Source: Trichostrongylus colubriformis (taxonomy: Eukaryota; Nematoda; Chromadorea; Rhabditida; Trichostrongylidae). Taken from it: a stretch of 64,000 nucleotides of DNA. Positions 47,967-60,580 of this stretch are shown here, piece after piece. The DNA is taken from NCBI GenBank assembly GCA_963978905.1, contig OZ022257.1, positions 29,155,274-29,219,273 on the forward strand, given 5' to 3'. The notes under the pieces were generated by a model, which was given only the letters and a program-made list of their open reading frames with translations, ran no database searches and was not told the DNA's origin. How positions within the stretch are numbered: the first letter of the stretch is position 1; every line of letters begins with the position of its first letter. The position numbers and the translations under genes are program-made.

Positions 47967-50900
47967 ATGTCTAAAGATACAACACCGATCAGTCGAGATA
48001 GTGCTCAAAATTCTGAAAAAACTCCAGTGAGGCATAACAGTCTCAAGGATGCCGGTATATCACATCGCGGAAGATATAGAGCAACTACGCTGGTGTGTCC
48101 AATAATCAGGTTCCCTCTTTCGGTTTTCCTATTTATAAGGGAGAAACAGTGTCGGATTCTGAAGTTTATTGCGAAAGGCTCAAAAAGTTCATCATGGAGC
48201 TACTCCTCAATATGGCTTCTTCAGACCTTTAACACAGTCTCTGCATGAAATAAGTTTGCACTGTTGCAGGTTTGAGGAAGGTAGCTCAAAATCTTTTGCA
48301 ATCATTTCTGTTACACTCTTTCCTACAAAATTAGATAAACATGACGCTTCAGGACAGAGTAGGATTAGATGCGATATGATTCCAGCAAACAGCAGTTGGG
48401 CGTAGAGGAAAAGAGCTACGAAATGGTTGAGTACCACTTCTGACGCTACGAACCCTATTCTTACATTACAAGGAGATTATTTTACTTTATTGTCTATGAT
48501 ATTCTTGATTTTTGATAGCTGCTGATTATCGCCGCAGCCCGCGATGCGAAAGTTACTGCAACTTTCAAAACTTTGCAGTAACTTACCCTATTGTTTTTCT
48601 CTGGTTCATGTATTAGGTGTATGCAGAATAAATTTCCTTTTCATGATGAGCCTTTTTTCGGCGCTGATTCACAGCTCCAATCAACCTGAATATACCATCT
48701 TGTAAGTCATGCTCAGCCCTTTTTAATTCACACTTCCTTTGATAGCGGCCTTTGGTAACAGGTTTTTCACAAGCTTTGGAATTCAGAGTGGAAAGGTACG
48801 GTTTTCGCATGATCATGCTTCATGAGTTTAAATTGGGTCCTCTGCCGAAAGAACCGTGCGCTATTGGTTTGCTTCTGGAGACTTCAATCTTCAAGATGAG
48901 CCGTATCGATGGTGCTCACTGTTTGGTAGTGTTGTAGGGGCGTAATCCACTTTAGCCTGCTGCAACCTGGTCATACCACCACAGCAGAGTCCTATTGCCG
49001 TGATTTGGCTCTGGTGTATGAAAAGTTGCAAAAACTGTGGCCGGCGCTGACAAACAGAAGGGGTCCTACCCTGTTACATGATAACGCAAAACCCCACACT
49101 TCGCAAGTTACCCGGCAAAAACTGATGCAGTATGGCATCGGGACTCCCTCAACCCCCTTATTCCCCAAATGGATCCCCTACGGATTACCACTTTTTCCGG
49201 GTTCTCAATCCAAACCTCCGAGAGAAGGAGCTCGCCGATACGATGCAGGTTTAAAATGCCATTTTTGACTTTATTAATTCTCGTAGTACAGTATTTTATC
49301 ACGATGGCATATTTTCTCTACCAGATCGTTGGCAAAGCTGTGTAGATTCATGGTTTTTATTTCGACAAAATTAAAAAAGTTAAGTCAAGTTATGGCGTTT
49401 TGAAAAAAATGGTCTGTCTTGGCCATTTATTCTGCATACACCTAGTAGTATCTACTCCTGTAAAAGCAAAATGAAGTATCCGAGTAGTGTTGTGTCCCGA
49501 AGCGTGTCATATACCCCGGGTCTTCCCTCTAGGTTTGGGTGTGAACCATTTTGTTCCTCACAAATGCAATGGGGCATCTTAGATCAGTCACTTAATAGTT
49601 TAGTGGAACAACATTATCCGTCACTTCCGTGATGAAATGCCAATCAAACGACATCGTCGTCAGTTGACTTATTTCGAAGACTCATTCACTGGGAGAGAAG
49701 CAGTTGATTTCCTGCTAATTCTGCTACCTCGACTGATTTTCGAAGGACGTGAAGTAGACAGGTACTTGCAGCTTTTTTGAAATTATATTTTCCACTGGTC
49801 GCTATGTGAGTAATATATGCCTAGATCAGAAGTGATTCCCAATCTCTCATCTCAGACCAATTCTGGTTACGTCCAGGCAGACTTAAAGTTGTACTTGTCT
49901 TGTGGCGTTCTCTAAAATTGCGAATCATCCTTTTGATTTTATCTTTTGAAGTGCTTATAAAACGAAGTGGGATCGAAGTGTGAGCTTTTGTTGAGTTGAG
50001 TTCATTCTTCTGCGCGCCTGACCGCTTCGAGCATCTCTCTTCCTTTCGACCATAGAAATTGTGTTCAACACCAACCCCACCTACCAGTCTTTCTTGGAGC
50101 GTTTCCTGGAGTGGAGCAAAGCCTACCATCACTACCGCCAAAGGTGCATCGCATTGAGGGGGGGGGAGCACTTCACTATGGACGTTATTTAGTCTAAAAC
50201 CAGAAGATGAAGGAAGTCCTTCTCGACTGAAGCGCAGGCAAAATTACACCTTGGAAGTGCAGAATGTCTCCAGAAAGATGCTTTGAAGTGCGGCCTTTCA
50301 GGTCGCGTCAGGCCGCTTTCATACTTTGCCCGACAGGGCGCGGTTGCGCTCGCAAGAGCACGCAGATTTGACAAGGGAGGTGCAGAGACGATGTAGGCAA
50401 CGAAAGAGGGTGGCACAGGCGGAGGCGCAGAGACACGTAGTCACGCCCTGCCGCCGCAACCGCAAAGAATGAACGTCAACTCCGCTCCAAGTCGTTTCGT
50501 GATTATTAATGTTTAGAGAGCTGTTGGTTCCATCTTGTTCCTTCCCTTGTCCTTGAGCGTTCTGAAATAGTAATTTTGAACTGTAATGCGGCCCGTTTAT
50601 GATCCCACATAAGAAGAGTGGAAGCCTCCCCCAGTCTTGAGTGTATCTAATGCTCATCAACGTGATGTTTGTCGTGGGTTGTCTCAGGAATGCATTACGT
50701 ACTTTACTGTGAACAGTTGGAAGCTCGCGAGGTTTGCCTCTAACACCACACAGTACACTTCGCTCACCATTGATGGCTATTTGCTACTTTCATGTACCTT
50801 CCGACTGTATGGTGTGTGCTTTCCCTTACTAAATTTTTCTAAAATTCATTCGCTGTATATTCGCATCATGCTCTATTTCATGACAAATCCTTTGACAGAT

Positions 50901-53900
50901 GTTATCAAGCGAAATGTTCTTTTTTTCGCAGGTCAAATTGTGTAACGCTATTGCAAAAGTTCTTGGACCAAGGGTTTATCAAACGAGTTCGTCCAAATCC
51001 GAATGAGAAGGCAGTCTTCAAAGATAATGCGGCTCTATATGTGTGAGCACCTTCTAAATGAATAACTGAAAAATTTAAACTGTAAAGATTACTTCTGTCA
51101 GCAGTCTGCGATTTTTTTTGCAGTTTTGCAGTTTTTATTTCAGTTTCTGTGATGATTGTGAGGTATTTGGAGTGTCTAAGACTCCTCGTCTTGTGAGAAG
51201 CAATTCATGTTCTGAAGATCCACGGAGAAATGAAGACATTGCTGGAAGGTAATTCGGGGGAGATATGTTTCCTTTCACATCTTGAGCATAACTCTATATT
51301 TTCAGGTTACCGTCAGCTCAACCTTATAACCCTAAATCTCCAGATTCGTTCAATCATCTGAGGATTGCCACTCCAATGGCTAATAGGGGGTTCAACAGAA
51401 GAATGTCGAGTTCACATGGCGATTTGTTAGCATTGTTGCCACAAAATAAGAGGGTACGCCTCCCTCCATTTCCGAGAAGTGCTCTTCTTGCATACTGGTC
51501 TTTCAATTGCGTAATTTCCAGTATTTCGATTCGGCTGATTCGTTGGCGGAAACAGTGGATAGTAGACGTGTTGAAGTGAATTTCAACTTGCGGCCGTCAC
51601 CAGTGAAAGAGTACAATACTCCCGTTGCTAGTGGTTCTCAACGGAAGAGCAGAGAATTTGTGAAGAAAAGTAGTTCATTTTTCGATACCACTTACCTTTC
51701 TATTTCTTTTCGTTAAGGAAGTAGAGGTATACACTGTAATTTTCTCATGAATTGCTCGTACTGTGTACTTATTTAGTTTCTTTGACGGAAAAGAAAAAAT
51801 CGCCGACAGCCGCTAAATCCCCGGAGTCAAAGCATGAGGAAATCGAAAAAGAGGGAGCCTACGAATGGTTGAGTTTCATGCGAAGAAAGAAACCTCTTGT
51901 TGATCACGTGAGTGACCGAAAGCTCAGATCTATCGATAACTAACTCTTTCATATTTTGTAGACCACCGTGACATCTAATTCACAAAGTTACCGAATAGTC
52001 GCTGATGAGCCCGTTGGACTGGTTGAGCATCGGAAGAAACGTCATGAACCGGCGAAGTCCAAGATGTTAGATGCGGTTTACTGCCCGGTCCAAGTAAGAA
52101 AACACTCACGTTAGATTAAAGGCATTGGAAGGGGTAAGGGAACAGTGAGGGCTGTGAGTACATATTTCTTAAAACAAACCATCTAATTCGGAAGAGATTT
52201 TGTGTGGCGAAACTCGCATTGAAGCGCGACTTGGGGTCTTATTACGACCCCGCAAAACGGCGTGTCGTCCTGCACTTTTGCATGCGGTTGAGTTGTCGAC
52301 TGGAGCGTGACAACTTTGGAGGCCGACTGATTTAGCCTCTCCGCCCGTCAGCAGTTTTACCTGGCTAGTGACGCAAAGGAGTACGAGAGAGAAGGGGTTT
52401 TCAAATTCCTAATTCTCGGTTTTTTGCCATTTATCTCAATCTTTCTCTACTGTTACATTGCTAAGCACACCCACTTTCATATTTCTTAGCCTGTCGAATT
52501 ACTCCTTCCGGTGTCTTTGATAGTACTAGTACCGCTTTTTAACGATCACTATGGGTGAGATTTACAAGGAGGTCTTTCAGGACGGCGTGCCTCTTGGGAG
52601 GATATAGGTGCTAGGTGCAGGTGCAGGAAGCATAAAATCATCAGCATAGTTCATCTCTACTGAGCGGCTCTAGGGGCTTATTCGGGTATTTTGGGGCAGC
52701 ACCAAAGTCAAATATTACTGCCAGTATCACCTGTTTCCTCCCTATTCATGGACTTGAGCCCGCCAGCAACGTCTCCATTCGTCCCTTCGTGAGTCAGAGT
52801 ACTCCAGTGAACTTCAGGCTCCAGGGAAAAGGAGCTACTAGTCTCTCCTGCACAGGATTTCCGTGAAGAGGTCTGATCACTAGAGCTGACGATTGTTTAG
52901 GAGCTTTCGTCCCGAAGGAACCAGTTGGTTACCCCTGTGGTCCAGCGGTCATCGCTACCACATTAATGCATAACCTTACCGGCTCATTTGATATCCGATT
53001 CTCGGAAAGTATTACCGGTTGATGATGTTTTGGATTTCCGGATTTCACTCAGCAAATGCGTGTATCGGGATACTCTGGCGTCATCCTTTGATGGCACGCT
53101 GATAGTCTGCTCCTTCTTCTTACATAGAGACATACATAGAGTCCAAGTTTTGTGGTCTGTATAAGGGCAGGAAGAACAATAGAATAGAAGCGATGGGCCT
53201 GGATTCTTCCCTACTCCTTCGATGGTTTTGAACTCAACTTATACCGGTGGAATCCTTCTGCTCAACTCTGGTGCTAGTCATTCATCATATCTATTATAGT
53301 ATTAGGTTGTACCAAAAGTCTTGTAGGATTTTTCCGATCATCGCTTTTTGTTATTATTTCCTTCAACAAGCGACAAATAGGCACGTATCCACCACTGTTA
53401 ACGACAACACTCTGCCACCTCATAGGTAGATCGTTCCCTGCTCCCGAACTCGGGATTCTGACAGTCGGAGAAGTCAGCGATCGCCTTCGCAAGCAAGTCA
53501 TAACCAGCGAATTTTTTCTTGGCCAGGAAGGATCTCAGAAGATAGGAAAGTGATGGTCAGAGCAGTGTTTTGGAGTTTGGCGGGTTGGGCAGGACATCCC
53601 AGCCGACCTGCTGTAGCTTGGCCTGGGTAGTCTTCACGACGTAGGAGTGGGCGTCGTTATGAAGGAGGGTGACAGCGGACCTTCGGCGCTTTTCTCTAAC
53701 AGCGATGGTGAGCTGCTGAAGCTGGCGGGTGTATACTGCAACGGTGACTGTCTCGCCTTGCACCAACACTTCATGGAAAAGCATTCCCTCCGTGCCCGGA
53801 GTAGCCGTCCTGGGTGTGGTTTGACTTCCATATCAATCTCGCCGTTGTTGAAGCTGATGGATCAGCGGCGCACGGTCTCGTAGCTCACACATCACTTCCC

Positions 53901-55978
53901 CAATGTAGCTTTGATGGATTCGAAAGCTTCCGTCGCTTTGGTGCCGCGGGACCACTCATAGTAGATGACAGCGCGTGTTCGGTGGGTATCCACTACAAAC
54001 GTTGTAGCTTTCTCCACGGAATCTGGCGGGTCAATCTATACTTTGCTTGAAAGCTTAGAGGATAAAGGATAAAGTTAAAGTTTTTGGCGTTAATCAACCC
54101 CTTTCTGGGATGCGCCGCACATTCTAGTTCCATTCAGAATCGTGATGGCAGGTGAATGTGATGTGGCCTATACTGACTTAGAAAGCTGAAAGCTTAGAGA
54201 GTATCCTGAAATGCCTGAATCTGTATTGAAGTAAACAAGAGTTATTGATGTTTTTGGAAAAATCCTACAGGACTTCTGGTAGAACCTAATACATCACGAC
54301 ATAGGCAGGCACAGCTCATGCATCCGGTGATGTTCGTTCCCTTGAGTCACTCGCAGTCGATGTGACCTAGCATTTACTCCGCTTGTTGATTGTAGGTTAT
54401 AAGCAGTCGTCTCAGTAAAAGTGCGGCGATGGGAATGCCTGCCATTGGCTCTACTATACTCTTTCTTTTAGTTGCCGCATGACGTTTTTATGGAATGCGC
54501 TGAAAAGCTAGGGCTGAATGATAACAGCAAACCCATTATACTTTTGAGTCCTAATTGCCATGAGGTATCAGAATTGCCTCACTTTCGTCAAAATCACGCG
54601 TCTGACTGTCCAACGTTTTTATTCCAAGCGAACCTGTTTTTCATGGATTTTTTTGACTCCACATTCACGTGTATCATCGCCCTAAGTTTCAGCCGTGTTC
54701 AACACACTTGATAGCCAGGTAATATATCGTGTAGAAAAATCTTGTTCCCTTGCAAAAGACTTCGTTCCGTTGAGTCATGAGAAAGTTCCTATTGCAGATA
54801 ACCCATCGCTATGTTACTGAGATAGATTCATGGGCCATCTGGAAAACTTGTCTGCTTTCAAGGTCTGTCTATGTTTCACTTCCACTTTGATTTATAAGTT
54901 ACTACTGTACTACTAGGATATTAGCTATGTATTTCTCACGTTTATTACTGTCAAAATCTTTGAAAGAACCCGAAAGTTCCGCTAGTTGCGTGATAATGAG
55001 TCAGCTACCTTCAACATTCTGACTAGTCACCCAGCTCGTTCTCTCTCTGCTTGTCTCATCATACCAGTCCAACAAGACTTTCCAGGTGCCGGTGTGTATA
55101 CATTGGTACGATTGACCTCCTTCGCACCCTATGTGCGAACGCTTAACTACTTCCTCGCACCTCATTTGCGAGAAACTAGTTAACTAACAGAGGTCAGCTC
55201 CGCTCAACTGCATTAACTGAGTGTAATGTTGTAAAGGAAAAAGATAAGGCGGTTTTATCATAGAACAGTGTGCCCACAGAGGAAAAACAGTATAAGTGAA
55301 ATTGTGATTGAAGGATATTTTCGAGAAAAAAGTTCGGTTTAATGATGTAATTGGTGAATGGTGTAATGGTTTGATGATGCATAGTACCATTTTCAAAAGT
55401 TATAGTATAGCAAAAAAATAGGTGGATGAATAAAAAATAAGTGAGTAAAATGAATAAGTGGAATAAAGCCTGCTTGTTTGAATTATCGAAGTACGAATGG
55501 TAATCGACCTTACCATATAATGGCATAGTATTATTAATCTCGATAAAATGTTATAGAATGTCCGTAAGGGAGTTATATCGTCTCGGTGTATCATCTCGAT
55601 AAAATGTTATAGAATGTCCGTAAGGGAGTTATACGGGGGAATAGTTGTATCTTCACACTTTCAATATGAGTTGCTATGGACACAAGCTAAATTTGGCGGT
55701 TCGATGATAGGTTAAATGCAAGTATTCAAACAGATGTTTGAGCAATCCGCACAAGTGTTTGTCTCCAACAAACTTTGTTGAGCTGTCATGTTTTCTAATA
55801 CTTGCAAATACGTCATTAATAAGCTTGTATGATTGCTTATTAACAAGTCTGAAATCCGTTTCGTTTTCTGCAACCTATTGTACACTTCATAAATGTAATA
55901 AGTTCGTACTATAATAAAACGGCTTTAATTTCTTCCTTTATGTATATGACACTCAGTTAATGGAGTTGAGCGATCTAT

Positions 55979-56062
<84 letters not shown>

Positions 56063-57633
56063 TCTCTCTATTCTCTACCTCTATCTCCCTCTCTCTCTTC
56101 GGGTTCCGCTACTTCTGTGGCTCCTACCCAGCCAATGATATTCATCAGGGAAATTAAGAACCTCCGGTCAAAACACTGAGGCCAAACTCCTGACAAAACA
56201 AGAGAGATAAGAAGTTAACAAAACTCAGTACTCATATACCGAAACAGAAGGGTCTGATTGTAAGATAAGAACCTAATACATTCAATACCTTTATTCCGAT
56301 ACGGAAGCGTTGCTGACATAGATAACGTGCCCGTCCTCTGATGACAAAGTAGAAAGCTCAATAGTTATGCAAGCTATGGGGCAAAAAAGGATGAAGAAAC
56401 AAGAATAGAAAAGTTAGAAACTAAATAGGGCCGTGTAATGCGCCCCACTGCGCTCCATCTCAATCGGATGGGGCGCAGTATCCTCTCCATACTAAATTTG
56501 GCATTTTTTGAATACTAACTTCACTCAGACTCCACCTTTCAAAGAAATGTAAACTGTTTTCTCAACAAATTCATTGGCATTGGCCGGCTTCGTTGTGGAT
56601 CGCACCATGCATGAGGTTTCTATGATAATTAAATTAAATTAGTTTCAAGATCGAAACCAGTTGGTCAGTTTTATCACGCCTCTGCCCACCTCGGCGATTA
56701 CGATCCCCTCCTCTCCCAGCAGACCAAATACAACCCCCTCTGTCGAGGATTCCTCGACGAAGGCTTGACCCTGTCTGGAACAGATGGACTAACCTAGTAA
56801 TTACTTACTGCTGCATAGAGTCTGGTTTTGGCTCCTGTCTCGCAACTCCTGTTGCACTCGAATCTTAAATAAATTTGTCTAGATTGGGCCGTGTTCTCTC
56901 TCAAACTTCTCTTCCTTTCATAACATGGACAGTTGATGGGCAAGATGTAAAATGGAATTGTCTGCGAGTTGGAGCAAGCGGAGTAGTGAAATCACGAACA
57001 GATCGAGGTAAACGTCCTAATTGAAAGCTCGTAGGGAAGACGTGTTGAGGGTATGTAAAAATAAATAATTGGTCGCAACCTTAGTGATTGGCATCAGCTG
57101 CTCTTGTTTTGTGCTATATAGGCTGTACCATCTTCTTCCAGCTGGACTAACTCTTACTCCGATTCAGAAGACTTCTCTGGTTACTTGTTGAGACTGATGC
57201 GTTTCCTCGAGCAGTTTCCATTCCCGTCAGGATCTGCAAATATAATCGCTTACAAGGACAATCAAGAAGTGAAACCTTATGAATTCTATATTCCTGTTTT
57301 TTGTTTCACCGTATTTCAGTTGTCACTACAATGAGAACCTTTAGGTCAACGTGTTCAGAACCGTTTGTTCTCACTTGGCTCGAGAACCGTCACTGCTAAC
57401 TAACATGGAAGCGTGTGCGCTCATTCATATAATCTCCTTGTTCAATAAAAAAGATTTCGTTACTAATGTCAAACCAAACAGTCGTGAGTTTGAAGGCTTA
57501 CCTACTTTTTTGCTTGATAACCCATTTTTTGGCAATTTGTTTAGAAGCGGGTGGTGGCGACGTCCGTATTGAAACAGAGTTCTCAACGAGTGTTCCCCGC
57601 AGTCGTATTGTACCTCTAGGACATTCTAGCTCA
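47967..57633 (+). CDS. DEP-domain protein, LET-99/DEPDC1-like
   Basis: Phase-matched exons: 47967-48092, 49604-49761, 50932-51042, 51144-51248, 51306-51453, 51522-51669, 51777-51907, 51962-52093, 54472-54564, 54798-54862, 56883-57007 (447 aa); then less certain 57122-57272, 57345-57480 and 57545-57633, with the C-terminus not found. The DEP domain (~35-135) shows RYRATTLWNNIIRHF, MPIKRHRRQL, FTGREAVDFLL and CVTLLQKFLDQGFIKRV, the DEPDC1 layout. A Ser/Lys-rich middle follows (~140-310). VFRTVCSHLAREPSLL near 57360 resembles the DEPDC1 C-terminal region. LET-99 positions the mitotic spindle in C. elegans by antagonising G-protein signalling; that role here is inference. The 57122 exon appears to carry a 1-nt frameshift (LYHLLPAGLTLTPIQK versus LLRLMRFLEQF). 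Intron 1 and intron 8 each contain a mariner element. Confidence 0.85.
48613..49445 (+). mobile_element. Mariner element, decayed, in intron 1 of the DEP gene
   Basis: TTAGGTGTATGCAGAATAAA at the left is mirrored by TTTATTCTGCATACACCTAG at the right, with TA on both sides. The plus strand keeps YCRDLALVYEKLQKLWPAL, LLHDNAKPHTSQVTRQKL and PPYSPNGSPTDYHFF after a frame change. The catalytic Asp of the SPD motif is Asn here, and stops fill the N-terminal half, so it is inactive. Confidence 0.85.
50270..50470. repeat. GC-rich repeat in intron 2 of the DEP gene
   Basis: A GC-rich block (GCGCGGTTGCGCTCGCAAGA, then GTCACGCCCTGCCGCCGCAA) stands out from AT-rich intron DNA. Its motifs recall the GC-rich MITE family at 6949 and 23194, but I could not define ends. 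Confidence 0.4.
53302..54289 (-). mobile_element. Second mariner element, decayed, in intron 8 of the DEP gene
   Basis: TTAGGTTGTACCAAAAGTC at the left is mirrored at the right end (GACTTCTGGTAGAACCTAA), flanked by TA. The minus strand keeps LLHNDAHSYVVKTTQAKLQQ and VGWDVLPNPPNS, the usual H-D-N and P-Y-S-P-D motifs in corrupted form. A 126-bp retroposon interrupts it at 54061-54186. Confidence 0.85.
54061..54186 (-). mobile_element. 5'-truncated SINE-like retroposon inside the mariner
   Basis: The insert repeats the body and tail of 12637-12930 (GGAACTAGAATGTGCGGCG ... TTTAACTTTATCC). It is flanked by the exact 13-bp direct repeat TGAAAGCTTAGAG (54048-54060 and 54187-54199). A variable-length duplication plus an AT-rich tail fits LINE-driven insertion. 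Confidence 0.8.
55537..55633 (+). repeat. Tandem duplication, 56-bp period
   Basis: The 41-bp unit starting ATCTCGATAAAATG and ending GGGAGTTATA occurs twice (55537-55577 and 55593-55633) in intron 10 of the DEP gene. Confidence 0.85.
55979..56061 (+). repeat. (CT)n microsatellite
   Basis: About 40 uninterrupted CT units, followed by imperfect ATTCTCT and CTCTCTCT units to about 56098. Confidence 0.95.
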
Positions 57634-58119
57634 GTGAGTTTCCGAATCTCGAAATAAATTGACTAAGTCATATATTTTTGAATAGTCACTCGCAGCAAAG
57701 CGTTAGGAGGCATTTTTGCCACGCTGTTCGACGTGCAGAGGAGCGTGGTTGGTGGTTCTCATATAAAAGAGACGTTCCAGCTAAACCCATACTTTCTTGT
57801 AAATATGGGGTGCCTTCCAACTATATTAACCGTGGCGACCGCGCGTTTTGAAGGTCTCTGGTGTGCGAAACCGACAATTCTTCCGCTCTTTTTTCGACTC
57901 AGTTGCGTACCTAATCAATGCTTGAAAGAGTCTGAAAATTCCATAGTCGAGGATTAGATGTCGTTCGCCCGCGGCAACCTTGCGTGAGTTACGTACATAT
58001 TCGCCTTTGGGCTAATGAAAATTGGAAGAGCCGAGTTCAGAAATTGGAGGAGCTATATTAAATACATTACCACGGACTAGCTGATGGTGAGGTTAAGAAC
58101 AAGCCTGTTCTTCTATTTA

Positions 58120-59497
58120 TTGGGTTGGGGAATAAGTCCTTGCGGTTTTTTTCAACCTCATTTCTCACATTGTTTCCTTTATCTTTCGACAAAGCTTATA
58201 CATGTTTTCGATAGAGCTTTTTATGCTCTATAAAATGATACTATCCGTTTTTCGATTCCTTCGACTACCTAGTATTTATGAGGTTTGGAAATGGAGTAAG
58301 CTGAAGGCAAAAAATAGGCACTTGCGCACCTCATTTTTCTCGTCTGCCATTGAGACCAAAAAATGTATGTGCATATGTTTTGATAGAGCTTTTTCAGCTC
58401 TACAGATGGTACTATTTCTTATTTGAATCGCTCAACTTTTTGCTGTTTTTAGGATTCAGAAATACGGTACTCGCAGAAGTAAGCACTTTGGTTATCTTCT
58501 CTTCCTCGCCTACCATTGAGATTTGAGAAGGTGTGCATATATGCATTCGATAGAGCTTTCTTTGCTCTACAAAATGATATCACTCTTCTTTTGTATCCTC
58601 TCATATTTTAGCATGTAGGGATAAGCGTTCACCTGTTTTTCAATTCAAAATTGCATAATGAAAATGATTTTTTTTGGCAGAGTGTTCTGTATCATTCGAT
58701 AGAGCTCTTTTCGCTCTACAAAAAACTTCTTACGGTTTTTGTTCAAATAATTTTTTGACAGTTTTTAGATCATTTAAAAGTCGACGAAATCGAGCATTTT
58801 CGTCACATGGTGTCAAAAATGCTCGATTTCGTCGACTTTTAAATGATCTAAAAACTGTCAAAAAATTATTTGAACAAAAACCGTGAAAAATATCTTGTAG
58901 AGCGAAAAGAGCTCTATCGAATGATACAGAACACTCTGCCAAAAAAAATCATATTCATTATGCAATTTTGAATTGAAAAACAGGTGAACGCTTATCCCTA
59001 CATGCTAAAATATGAGAGGATACAAAAGAAGAGTGATATCATTTTGTAGAGCAAAGAAAGCTCTATCGAATGCACATATGCACACCTTCTCAAATCTCAA
59101 TGGTAGGCGAGGAAGAGAAGATAACCAAAGTGCTTACTTTTGCGAGTACTGTATTTCTGAATCCTAAAAACAGCAAAAAGTTGAGCGATTTGAATAATAA
59201 GTAGTACCATTCTGTAGAGCTGAAAAAGCTCTATCAAAACATATGCACAAACATTTTTTGGTCTCAATGGCAGGCGAGAAAAATGAGGTGCGCAAGTGCC
59301 AATTTTTTGCCTTCAGCTTACTTCATTTCCAAACCTCATAAATATTAGGTAGTCGAAGGAATCGAAAAACAGATAGTATGGTTTTGTAGAGCATAAAAAG
59401 CTCTATCGAAAACATGTATAAGCTTTGTCGAAAGATAAAGGAAACAATGTGAAAAACGAGGTTGCAAAAAACCGCAAGGACTTATTCCCCAACCCAA
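58120..59497. mobile_element. 1.38-kb near-perfect palindrome (mariner-type foldback)
   Basis: The arms (about 680 bp each) are inverted copies around a loop of roughly a dozen bases near 58808. Ends read TTGGGTTGGGGAATAAGTCC and its complement, with TA on both sides (58118-58119, 59498-59499), a mariner-type terminus. Each arm carries four modules of the form ATAGAGC-(6-8 nt)-GCTCTA, at about 58208, 58381, 58548 and 58697, and mirrored at the right. No transposase is present. Protein-like frames here are palindrome by-products: the same peptide is read from both strands. Confidence 0.9.
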
Positions 59498-59810
59498 TAG
59501 AAGTGGTATCAAATCGGCTAGTCGAAGATTTCATCATCTCGTTGGATTTCGTCGCGAAATTGCACTTGATTAGAAGGATTGGTATCGGTTAAGCTTAATG
59601 TGCAGCATGGAAAACCTTCGAAGAAAAATCTGTACCACATTGACGCACGCGACGCATTGTCGGGTATGCACATGAACTCCTACACGCGGAATTTACGCAT
59701 CGCTTGGAATGCAGTTCTATCGAATCGTTTCGTCTCTGTTCCTGGGATATCGCTGAAATATTTCCTTCTGAACCATAGTAGACAGTATAGCGAGACAGTA
59801 CATATAGGAT

Positions 59811-60034
59811 GGGTGTAGGTTGGGACACACGAATCTAGGCCATGACCCTGTAAAGCCTGTGGCCTTTGACCTAAGCCTTAAATAATTCAGACAATTTGTT
59901 CATGTAAATCGTGTCCTCCTTGCAAGTCTGTTCCGTTGTATAGTCAAATTGTCTGAATTATTCATGTCACAGGGCAAAGGCAACAGGCTGTCACAGGGTC
60001 AAGGCCTAGATTCGTGTGTCCCAACCGTCACCCC
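59811..60034. mobile_element. MITE, family GGGACACACGAATCTAGGCC, copy 2
   Basis: Inverted ends share GGGACACACGAATCTAGGCC. The repeat CATATAGGAT lies outside both ends (59801-59810 and right of 60033), a 9-10 bp target duplication typical of Mutator-like elements. The body matches 25514-25734 in reverse. Confidence 0.85.
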
Positions 60035-60580
60035 ATATAGGATAGTACAGTATAGCATAACAACTAAAGATCTAGCTCAGTGCCCGAGATAACGTCACTA
60101 TTGTGCTTCAGTTGTATTCGAGAGAATACAGCTAATTGCCCAGGAGAAACCTCTTTTCCATCGACTTCGAAGAATCCATCCTTTTTTCATTTTTCTTTTT
60201 TAGAAGTTTGTTGGTGGATAACAAACATTCAAATGAGTATCTGGGTTTCCTTCTTGTGCCGATCCGCTATGATAATATTGTAGAATTAGACCTGTATTGT
60301 AACAGGTGGACTGATAGTTCGAGAATTTATCATTTTTGTTGGCTGATAGAAAAGTTTGATGATAGAAAAGTTTTTCGCGAGAATCTTGTAATAGGAAGTA
60401 ATTTTTTTATCGCAGATTCAATAGTAGGGTCACACTCGAGTCTCGCTGCAAAGAGTGCTGTGACGATGCTGTACGGACATTGTTCTGCGGTGAAGCACAG
60501 CCTCAAATCCAAATATAGCGACGGATTGATGCGCGCATATAGTTGCATCGTCTTTGTTCAAAATGATTAAAATAGAAAGT

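Noticed and set aside
54690..54717. 26-nt mini-exon after GTTTCAG in the DEP gene
   Set aside because: Its phase fits, but the exon 54798-54862 in the same phase is longer and more protein-like; both cannot be placed between their neighbours in frame.
58674..58942. Paired 70-codon frames on opposite strands with identical peptides
   Set aside because: The identity results from the perfect palindrome; no transposase motif is present.
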